A stretch of 5,304 nucleotides of DNA from Amphritea sp. (GTDB taxonomy: Bacteria > Pseudomonadota > Gammaproteobacteria > Pseudomonadales > Nitrincolaceae). The notes below the pieces were generated by a model, which saw only the letters and a list, made by a program, of their open reading frames with translations, was not told where the DNA came from and did not search any database. Within the stretch, counting starts at the first letter, position 1; each line of letters begins with the position of its first letter. Positions 1-4,918 of this stretch are shown here, piece by piece. The stretch lies in the NCBI GenBank assembly GCA_024679635.1, contig JAIBDA010000093.1, positions 1 through 5,304 of the forward strand, in the 5' to 3' direction. Position numbers and translations under genes: made by a program.

Positions 1-302
1 TAAAGGTTGTCGTCACGATAGGCGATACCGCTGGGCATGTTGAGTCGCTTCAGCAGAATCTCTTGCTGTTCATAGACACCGTCACCATCCCTGTCCCTGA
101 GACGGTAGACCTTACCCGCGCGGCGACTGCCGACAAAGAGGGTTCCGGGCTCTCCCAGCGCTATCTGACGAGCGTTATCCACTTCGGCCACTATGGATAG
201 CGTATAGCCTTCAGCTAGCTTTAGCCGTTCCAGAGGCAGGCCTGCCACAGAGGTCTGTGACAGGCTGAACAGCAGTGTGTACAACAGGGTTCTCTGAATC
301 AT
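1..302 (-). CDS. PQQ-dependent sugar/sorbosone dehydrogenase family protein, N-terminal part
   Basis: Partial gene: the ATG is at 302-300 and 100 complete codons are visible before the window edge, so the C-terminus is missing. Residues 1-20 look like a Sec signal peptide (basic R4, hydrophobic run, small residues before G21), placing the protein in the periplasm. Mature residues such as ARQIALG (44-50), TLFVGSRRAGKVYRL (54-68) and LNMPSGIAYRD (88-98) match the first blades of the soluble glucose/sorbosone dehydrogenase beta-propeller family, which generally oxidises sugars or aldoses with PQQ. Residues 70-81 (DRDGDGVYEQQE) fit an EF-hand-like calcium loop, with D70, D72, D74, G75 and E81 in register. 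The catalytic and PQQ-binding residues lie outside the window, so substrate and cofactor are unproven. No Shine-Dalgarno sequence precedes the ATG. The start overlaps the stop of a short upstream frame as ATGA. The first in-frame stop upstream is at 348-350 and no other ATG lies between. Confidence 0.8.
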   Translation of the reverse strand, partial: MIQRTLLYTLLFSLSQTSVAGLPLERLKLAEGYTLSIVAEVDNARQIALGEPGTLFVGSRRAGKVYRLRDRDGDGVYEQQEILLKRLNMPSGIAYRDDNL

Positions 303-469
303 AATAGAGTATTGTCCGGCGTGGTGTTGATAGTTATGCCTGCGTAATCAGAATCGGTTACACTCACCCAAACATAGCTGATGATCTGCATCTCTGCATC
401 TCGCTGAATCTGCTTGGGGTGCTCTTTCTCCCCGGGGCTTGGCGTGAGTTGTATCTGATGCGTCAGCTT
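299..469 (-). other. short open frame upstream of the dehydrogenase, possible gene remnant
   Basis: On the minus strand a frame is open from just after a TAG at 472-470 to a TGA at 301-299, 56 codons. The TGA overlaps the dehydrogenase ATG (ATGA), the spacing typical of coupled cistrons. The only ATG is at 391-389, giving 30 residues that end YAGITINTTPDNTLL. The last 25 or so residues (SYVWVSVTDSDYAG...) read like ordinary protein, but no known family was recognised. No clear ribosome binding site precedes the ATG. It could be the tail of a decayed gene, a small coupled cistron or chance. Confidence is low. Confidence 0.22.
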
Positions 470-537
470 CTACCCCATAAGCGTGTTGTGCGAATCAAGT
501 CGCCTGCCCCTTAACCCTTATCGAAACGATTGAGCCT
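303..537. other. intergenic region between divergent dehydrogenase and DMT genes
   Basis: This 235-base gap separates two divergent genes. It should hold both promoters, but no convincing -35/-10 pair was found on either strand. It contains a tandem 8-base repeat (TCTGCATC twice, 385-400), a CCCCGGGG palindrome (430-437) and the short minus-strand frame annotated separately. Nothing else was identified. Confidence 0.5.
385..400. repeat. tandem direct repeat, two copies of TCTGCATC
   Basis: Two perfect, adjacent 8-base copies lie at 385-392 and 393-400. Eight bases is not a multiple of three, so a duplication here would shift any reading frame crossing it, including the short minus-strand frame at 299-469. 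No function is assigned. Confidence 0.6.
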
Positions 538-1410
538 ATGTTGCAACGGATACAGAACATCCCTCTGGGATTACGCTTTATGCTGCTCTCGTCGCTGGGC
601 TTTGCACTGATGGGTGCGTCGGTAAAAGCGGTTAGTCAGTATGGTATTCCGTTGATGGAGATCGTAATTGCCCGGGCGCTGGTGTCTTTGGTCATCAGTT
701 ATGTCGACGTAAAGCGTAAGCGCATAGCGATCTGGGGCCATAACAAGTTGTTGCTAAGCGCCCGGGGCGTTGTCGGCGCGGCGGCGCTGATCTGTGTCTA
801 TTATTCGGTCACGACCCTGCCCCTGGCCGAAGCGACAGTGCTGCAGTATCTGCATCCGGTATTTACTGCCCTGCTGGCCTTTATGCTGCTGGGAGAGCGG
901 GTTCAGATGTCGACTATGATCTGTATCCTCCTCAGCATTACCGGGCTGGTGGTGATGGTGAAACCGGATCTGTTTTTTGCCGCCGAGGTTGAACTGCCGC
1001 TATTCAGTGTTATCGCAGCGTTATTAGGCGCGTTTGGCAGTGCTGTGGCCTATGTTATTGTCAGGCGTTTGAGTCAGACCGAAGACAGTTCGGTGATTAT
1101 TCTTTACTTCCCACTGATCGCATTGCCTGCCGCGCTTATTCTCTCCGGTGGAGAACTGGTGATGCCCGACAGCTACGCGCTGATGTTGCTGATTCTGGTC
1201 GGTATCTTCACGCAGATAGGTCAGGTAGGTCTGACTAAAGCGATGCAGCATGAGGCAGCCAGTAAAGCGACCGCCTACTCCTATATTCAGGTGATACTCT
1301 CTATGTTGCTCGGCTGGTTTGCCTTCAGTGAACTGCCTTCCCTCTGGACACTGCTCGGGGGCGGGTTGATCGTTATCGGCGCGCTGATCAACGTACTCTG
1401 GAAGCGCTGA
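538..1410 (+). CDS. EamA/DMT-family transporter, 10 TM
   Basis: A 290-residue inner-membrane protein of the drug/metabolite transporter superfamily, typically an exporter of small metabolites or amino acids. Two EamA repeats of about five hydrophobic helices each are visible, roughly residues 12-143 and 155-288. The end of the first repeat carries the family pattern LPLAEATVLQYLHPVFTALL (95-114), followed by LLGERV (117-122) and GLVVMVKP (136-143). The second repeat has the matching QVGLTKAM (229-236), ATAYSYIQV (244-252) and a closing GGGLIVIGALIN stretch (274-285). Length is normal for the family. The ATG at 538 is the first start after an in-frame TAA at 478, and only a weak ribosome binding site precedes it. 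The gene stands alone on the plus strand, divergent from the dehydrogenase and convergent with the MATE gene. Substrate cannot be told from sequence; members include RhaT-like, YdcZ-like and S-adenosylmethionine uptake branches. Confidence 0.88.
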   Translation: MLQRIQNIPLGLRFMLLSSLGFALMGASVKAVSQYGIPLMEIVIARALVSLVISYVDVKRKRIAIWGHNKLLLSARGVVGAAALICVYYSVTTLPLAEATVLQYLHPVFTALLAFMLLGERVQMSTMICILLSITGLVVMVKPDLFFAAEVELPLFSVIAALLGAFGSAVAYVIVRRLSQTEDSSVIILYFPLIALPAALILSGGELVMPDSYALMLLILVGIFTQIGQVGLTKAMQHEAASKATAYSYIQVILSMLLGWFAFSELPSLWTLLGGGLIVIGALINVLWKR

Positions 1411-1427
1411 ACCAGGTTGTTCTGCGC
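1404..1427. terminator. imperfect hairpin at convergent gene ends, candidate bidirectional terminator
   Basis: GCGCTGAAC (1404-1412) and GTTCTGCGC (1419-1427) pair into a 9-base stem with a single central T-T mismatch and a CAGGTT loop (1413-1418). The stem includes the stop codon of the DMT gene (1408-1410) and sits 13 bases past the MATE stop on the other strand. Neither side has a T-run, so this is not a textbook intrinsic terminator. It may act as a transcript-end structure for both convergent genes. Confidence 0.35.
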
Positions 1428-1439
1428 AGAGGGCTCCCC

Positions 1440-2765
1440 CTAGGATTGCTTGAACTCTTTCAGGAAAACATAGCCGCCTGTTATTCCGCGCGCCATAAAC
1501 AGACTCAAGAAAGCCAGCCACAGGCCATTATTCCCGAGGGGCTGTGACAGATACCAAACCGGTGCGTAAACCGCGAACACCGATATCAGCATCGTATTCT
1601 GCATCGCTTTTACCTGCGTTGTGCCGACAAAGATTCCGTCTGTCAGGAAGCTCCATACCGCAATCAGCGGGAGAAATATGATCCAGGGCAGGTACTCAGC
1701 GGCCGCCAGTCTGACGGCGGTGATATTGGTTAGCAAGGAGATAATTAGTTCGCCGCCGAGCCAGAAAAGCAGGGTAAACAGCACAGCTGTTATGAGTGAC
1801 CAACTCAGTGTGGCAGAGATAATCCGGTGAAAACCTTTATTGTCTTTGGCGCCATAAAATTTTCCACTCAGCGCTTCGGCTGCATGGGCAAAGCCATCCA
1901 ATCCGTTGGATATAATCAGAAAGAAATTCAGTAGAACGGCATTGGCCGAAAGAATGGTGGTGCCCTGCTGTGCGCCCTGTGAGGTGAAAAATGCCAGGGT
2001 CAATAAAAGCACCAGGGTACGTACGAAAAGGTAACGGTTAACATTGATCAGGTGATAGTAATCACTCACTGACTTCAGCTGTTGCCAGGGTGTTGTGCCT
2101 GCTTGTTTTGCCAGCATACGGAGCATCAAAACGGACCCTAGTATCAGGCTGGCATACTCTGAAATTACAGTTGCCAAGGCGACGCCTTCAGCCTGCATTC
2201 CCAGGCCATAGACGGCGATCAGGTCCAGCAGCATATTCAGCAGATTAGTCACGACCAGCAGCAGGAGAGGAATACGGGTGTTCTGATTGCCGAGAAACCA
2301 ACCTAATAGCGCATAGTTGGCGAGTACCGCAGGGGCGCCAAAGACTCGGATGTTTGAATAGAGGCGGGCTTCGGTGGTCACTGCAGCCTCAGCCCCAACA
2401 AGTGTCAGCGCCGTCTCTATCAAAGGATATTGGAATATCACAATAATCAGGCCGATTAGCCCCGCCAGCACCAGTGACTGGGCGAGCAGTAATCGACTCT
2501 GATTATAGTCGTTGTTACCCAGTGCCTGTGCTGTCAGCCCGGTGGTGCCCATGCGCAGGAAGCCAAATGACCAGTAGAGAATCGAGAAGATCATCGCTCC
2601 GACGGCAACCGCCCCCAGATATTTGGGGTCAGGTAGATGGCCGATCACCGCGGTATCGACCAATCCGAGCAGAGGGACCGTGATATTAGAGAGAATCATC
2701 GGCCAGGCGAGTGACCAAACCCGCTGATGATCCTGCTTTCGGGCCAGCTTAAGGTACTGGATCAA
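1440..2765 (-). CDS. dinF: MATE-family efflux transporter, DinF type
   Basis: A 441-residue, about 12-TM inner-membrane antiporter of the MATE superfamily, which expels organic cations or other compounds in exchange for H+ or Na+. It is closest to the DinF branch. Residues 19-43 (LAWPMILSNITVPLLGLVDTAVIG and following) and FLRMGTTGLTAQALG (69-83) closely follow E. coli DinF, as does LDGFAHAAEALSGKFYGA (289-306) in the second half. D37 in TM1 corresponds to the proton-linked Asp of structurally studied DinF/PfMATE proteins. The start is a TTG at 2765-2763 that overlaps the znuB stop as TTGA. The next in-frame Met is residue 23, inside TM1, so the TTG is favoured. No Shine-Dalgarno is seen, consistent with translational coupling to znuB. 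Being last in the zur-znuCB operon, it is probably co-transcribed under Zur control. This is not the usual SOS-linked lexA-dinF setting, and no metal specificity can be read from the sequence. The gene symbol reflects family resemblance rather than proven function. Confidence 0.87.
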   Translation of the reverse strand: MIQYLKLARKQDHQRVWSLAWPMILSNITVPLLGLVDTAVIGHLPDPKYLGAVAVGAMIFSILYWSFGFLRMGTTGLTAQALGNNDYNQSRLLLAQSLVLAGLIGLIIVIFQYPLIETALTLVGAEAAVTTEARLYSNIRVFGAPAVLANYALLGWFLGNQNTRIPLLLLVVTNLLNMLLDLIAVYGLGMQAEGVALATVISEYASLILGSVLMLRMLAKQAGTTPWQQLKSVSDYYHLINVNRYLFVRTLVLLLTLAFFTSQGAQQGTTILSANAVLLNFFLIISNGLDGFAHAAEALSGKFYGAKDNKGFHRIISATLSWSLITAVLFTLLFWLGGELIISLLTNITAVRLAAAEYLPWIIFLPLIAVWSFLTDGIFVGTTQVKAMQNTMLISVFAVYAPVWYLSQPLGNNGLWLAFLSLFMARGITGGYVFLKEFKQS

Positions 2766-3553
2766 GCTGAGCGACGAATCGGCAGTGAATAAAGCAGCAG
2801 AAATTGCGCGAGTGCTGCGACCACCACCGAAGGCCCCGCTGGCGTATCAAAGTTCCAGGAGGCATAGAGCCCCAGAAATACCGCGACGACACCCAGAAGG
2901 CTGGCAATAACCGCCATCTGTTCCGGCGAGCTTGCCAGTCGACGTGCGCTGGCGGCAGGAATAATCAAGAGCGAGGTGATCAGCAGTATGCCTACTACCT
3001 TCATCGCAATAGCAATCACCACCCCGATCAGTAGCATCAGGGCCAGGCGTATACGGGTGACCGGCACCCCTTCTACCTGCGCCAGTTCTTCGTTAATGGT
3101 AACGGCCAGAAGTGAGTTCCAGAGTCGCCAGATCAGCAGCATGACGATACTACCACCACCGTAGATCCACAGGAGATCATCCGGGGTAATGGCCAGCAGG
3201 TCTCCGAACAGGTATTCCATCAGGTCGACTCTGACATCATCGAGCAAAGCAACGGCAACTAAGCCTAGTGACAGACTGCTGTGGGCCATGATGCCTAAGA
3301 GGGTGTCGGTGGCGACCAATTTCTGCCGTTGCAGGCTAACCAGAATCAGCGCCAGAATGACGCAGCAGCTGACGACCGCCAGATTGAAATTGATATCAAA
3401 AAGCACCCCTACCGCGATGCCCAGCAGGGCTGAGTGGGCCAGAGTATCACCGAAGTAAGCCATGCGGCGCCAGACGACAAACGAGCCCAGCGGCCCTGCA
3501 ACCAGCGCCACACCGACACCGCCTAATAGCGCAAACAGGAGGAAATCAGCCAT
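2762..3553 (-). CDS. znuB: zinc ABC transporter permease ZnuB
   Basis: A 263-residue membrane permease of the ABC-3 (metal) family, about the length of E. coli ZnuB (261). It forms the inner-membrane channel that takes Zn2+ from ZnuA and is driven by ZnuC. Multiple hydrophobic segments span the protein. Family signatures are RRMAYFGDTLAHSALLG (29-45), DTLLGIMAHS (83-92), DLMEYLFGDLLAI (110-122), NEELAQVEGV (154-163, the cytoplasmic loop expected to dock on the ATPase) and MKVVGILLITSLLIIPAASARRLA (184-207). DTPAGPSVV (236-244) is the conserved stretch near the end. The ATG at 3553-3551 shares one base with the znuC stop (TGATG), and GGAGG lies 9 bases upstream inside the end of znuC. The downstream MATE gene begins within its stop codon. 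Identity as the zinc rather than manganese branch rests on the flanking zur and znuA genes and the Zur operator. Confidence 0.95.
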   Translation of the reverse strand: MADFLLFALLGGVGVALVAGPLGSFVVWRRMAYFGDTLAHSALLGIAVGVLFDINFNLAVVSCCVILALILVSLQRQKLVATDTLLGIMAHSSLSLGLVAVALLDDVRVDLMEYLFGDLLAITPDDLLWIYGGGSIVMLLIWRLWNSLLAVTINEELAQVEGVPVTRIRLALMLLIGVVIAIAMKVVGILLITSLLIIPAASARRLASSPEQMAVIASLLGVVAVFLGLYASWNFDTPAGPSVVVAALAQFLLLYSLPIRRSA

Positions 3554-4341
3554 CAGTGGTGGCCTCCACAGTGGCTATGATCATGTTCTGCGCTTTCTTC
3601 TAACGGCACTATATCGCCATGTTCGTTATGCTGGTGGTTGTGGTGGTGGCTATAGAGCGCCAGATTCTCGGCCCCTGGGACGCCAAAAAGCTCGATATAG
3701 GAAGGGTCGGTGCTGACCTGTTCCGGGTGACCGGAGCAACATATATGGCGGTTCAGACAGACCACCTGATCGGTAGCCGCCATTACCAGGTGCAGGTCAT
3801 GGGAGATCATCAGAACCGAGCAGTTGTATTTGTCACGAATGCTGGCGATGAGATTGTAGAGTTCTATCTGACCGTTAATGTCGACCCCCTGGGCGGGTTC
3901 ATCCAGAACCAGTAATTCCGGCTTTCGAAGCAGTGCCCTGGCCAGGAGTACTCGCTGCATCTCCCCACCTGAAAGACTGTGGACCGACTGCTTGAGTAAG
4001 CTTTCAGCCCGGACCGACTCTAATGCCTGGAGGCGATCTGCAGCGCTGGCAAAGGCGGCTGTTTTAAGAAATCGCTCTACCGTTAAAGGAAAGGTGGTAT
4101 CAATCTGCAGTTTCTGCGGCATATAGCCGATCCGCAACGTTGGAGAGCGTTTAATAGTCCCTCCGGTCGGGGATAACAGGCCTAATACCGCTTTAACCAG
4201 AGTGGTCTTCCCCGCGCCATTGGGGCCGATCAGAGTGGTAATCTCCCCCTGATTCAGCGTCATCGAAACATTATCGATAACTTTGCTCGCGCCGAATTCG
4301 ATGTTCAGATTGGTGATATCCACCAGGCTTGCCGGGCTCAT
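3553..4341 (-). CDS. znuC: zinc ABC transporter ATP-binding protein ZnuC
   Basis: Cytoplasmic ATPase of the ZnuABC high-affinity zinc importer. Using the ATG at 4341-4339 it has 262 residues. Visible ABC motifs are Walker A GPNGAGKTT (39-47), Q-loop Gln 76 in GYMPQKL, signature LSGGEMQR (123-130), Walker B LLVLDEP (143-149) and the switch His 181 in ISHDLH. ICCSGHPE (200-207) and YSHHHNHQH (230-238) match the E. coli ZnuC C-terminal region. Beyond that, the tail continues with EHDHSHCGGHH (252-262), giving 11 His in the last 31 residues; this final piece is absent from E. coli ZnuC as I recall it. An in-frame TTG at 4356 would add five residues, but the ATG is preferred because it follows AGGAGG and overlaps the zur stop as ATGA. 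The stop shares one base with the znuB ATG. The His-rich tail could buffer or sense zinc, which is inference. Confidence 0.95.
   Translation of the reverse strand: MSPASLVDITNLNIEFGASKVIDNVSMTLNQGEITTLIGPNGAGKTTLVKAVLGLLSPTGGTIKRSPTLRIGYMPQKLQIDTTFPLTVERFLKTAAFASAADRLQALESVRAESLLKQSVHSLSGGEMQRVLLARALLRKPELLVLDEPAQGVDINGQIELYNLIASIRDKYNCSVLMISHDLHLVMAATDQVVCLNRHICCSGHPEQVSTDPSYIELFGVPGAENLALYSHHHNHQHNEHGDIVPLEESAEHDHSHCGGHH
3563..3567 (-). promoter_or_regulatory. znuB Shine-Dalgarno inside the znuC His tail
   Basis: On the minus strand GGAGG sits 9 bases before the znuB ATG. It lies within the codons for the Cys-Gly-Gly-His-His end of ZnuC. This supports the znuB start and shows that the final ZnuC codons serve both coding and ribosome binding. 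Confidence 0.7.
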
Positions 4342-4832
4342 ACGGCCTCCTGACAATTGGGGCAGCGCCCCAGAATCTCAATATTTTCCTGCTCAACGGA
4401 GAATCCGGCGTCAGCGGCAAAGCTTTGAATGCTGGTTTGCAGCGCGGTTGATTCAAGTTCAGCGGTGGTGCCGCAGGCCTGACAGATGAGGAAATAACCT
4501 TGGTGGAAATGATCAGGATGGCTACAGCCGATAAATGCGTTGAGGGAGGCTAATCGATGCACCAGCCCCTGTTCCTGGAGGAAGTCCAGTGCCCGGTACA
4601 CCGTCGGAGGGGCCGAATTAAAGCCGGCCTCAGCAATCGCCGGAAGCAGATCGTAGGCGCCCAGTGGTTTATGGCTTTGCCAGATTAGTTTGAGGACCAG
4701 CTCGCGAATACTGGTTAGCCGCTGCCCATTCGCTTTGCACAACTGCTGAGCTTGCCGCAATGCGGTTTTAATGCAGTGGCTGTGGTCGTGGTCGGGCTGA
4801 TAGGCGATATTGTCACTGGTTTGAGGAGGCAT
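4338..4832 (-). CDS. zur: zinc uptake regulator Zur (Fur family)
   Basis: A 164-residue Fur-family repressor that binds DNA when loaded with Zn2+ and shuts zinc-uptake genes. The winged-helix domain (about residues 22-95) contains GQRLTSIRELVLKLIW, LGAYDLL and the recognition region PPTVYRALDFL (75-85), diagnostic for Zur. By alignment with E. coli Zur, the structural zinc site is C117, C120, C157 and C160, and the regulatory site is H92, C103, H110 and E125; all eight are present. An N-terminal extension holds DHDHSHC (14-20), about 15 residues longer than E. coli Zur; a similar His/Cys N-terminus is, from memory, common in Pseudomonas-type Zur. The ATG at 4832-4830 is the first Met but lacks a clear Shine-Dalgarno. 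It is first in the operon with znuC (ATGA overlap), znuB and the MATE gene. The operator at 4867-4889 implies autoregulation. Confidence 0.95.
   Translation of the reverse strand: MPPQTSDNIAYQPDHDHSHCIKTALRQAQQLCKANGQRLTSIRELVLKLIWQSHKPLGAYDLLPAIAEAGFNSAPPTVYRALDFLQEQGLVHRLASLNAFIGCSHPDHFHQGYFLICQACGTTAELESTALQTSIQSFAADAGFSVEQENIEILGRCPNCQEAV
4346..4351 (-). promoter_or_regulatory. znuC Shine-Dalgarno deciding the ATG start
   Basis: Perfect AGGAGG on the minus strand ends 4 bases before the ATG at 4341-4339 and lies in the last codons of zur. It argues for the ATG rather than the in-frame TTG at 4356, which lies upstream of this site and has no ribosome binding site of its own that I could find. 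Confidence 0.7.
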
Positions 4833-4837
4833 AATAA

Positions 4838-4847
4838 CAACCGGTTG
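4838..4847. repeat. perfect 10-base palindrome in the zur leader
   Basis: CAACCGGTTG is self-complementary and lies 6 bases upstream of the zur ATG, where a ribosome binding site would be expected. A second short palindrome, CTAATTAG, follows at 4850-4857. With no loop, neither is a good RNA hairpin. They could be protein sites or chance in an AT-rich spacer. Confidence 0.4.
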
Positions 4848-4857
4848 ATCTAATTAG

Positions 4858-4905
4858 TTGAACTTTGAATTGTTATATTATAACTTTGCGTTTCTTTGAA
4901 TAACA
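4858..4905. promoter_or_regulatory. divergent zur/znuA promoter region
   Basis: For the zur operon (minus) a perfect -10 TATAAT reads at 4882-4877, inside the Zur operator; the -35 at the expected distance (near 4905-4900, TGTTAT) is poor. For znuA (plus) the best guess is TTGAAC (4858-4863) with TATAAC (4879-4884) at a short 15-base spacing. Both calls rest on pattern only. Overlap of the operator with both -10 elements would let one bound repressor silence both directions. Confidence 0.45.
4867..4889. promoter_or_regulatory. Zur box (operator)
   Basis: The core GTTATATTATAAC (4872-4884) is a perfect inverted repeat, GTTATA-T-TATAAC, identical in pattern to the core of the gammaproteobacterial Zur box. 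Over the 23-base consensus as I know it, the left half matches 10 of 11 positions (GAATTGTTATA) and the right half 9 of 11 (TATAACTTTGC). It lies between the divergent zur and znuA starts, 35 bases from the zur ATG and 30 from the znuA ATG, exactly where such an operator is expected. Confidence 0.88.
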
Positions 4906-4918
4906 GTGACTTCTACCG

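Noticed and set aside
430..437. CCCCGGGG palindrome
   Set aside because: An isolated 8-base GC palindrome with no loop, no flanking extension and no link to a promoter.
308..514. Plus-strand open frame in the gap upstream of the DMT gene
   Set aside because: It is the exact codon-for-codon complement of the short minus-strand frame, has no supported start codon or ribosome binding site, and matches no family I recognise.
1024..1521. 165-residue minus-strand frame across the DMT/MATE junction
   Set aside because: It lies antisense to the well-supported DMT gene and overlaps the MATE C-terminus. Its Gln/Arg/His-rich composition is typical of a shadow frame.
3189..3458. 89-residue plus-strand frame inside znuB
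   Set aside because: Antisense to conserved ABC-3 permease segments, Ser/Arg/Thr-rich, with no domain or ribosome binding site.
3619..3915. 98-residue plus-strand frame inside znuC
   Set aside because: Antisense to clear ABC ATPase motifs, and its Val-rich start is simply the complement of the His codons of the ZnuC tail.
4342..4356. TTG at 4356 as the znuC start, adding five residues
   Set aside because: The ATG at 4341 has a perfect AGGAGG just upstream and the coupled ATGA overlap with zur. The TTG has neither.
4271..4456. Minus-strand frame spanning the zur/znuC junction
   Set aside because: It is an alternative frame of two well-supported genes that already overlap as ATGA, leaving no room for a separate product.
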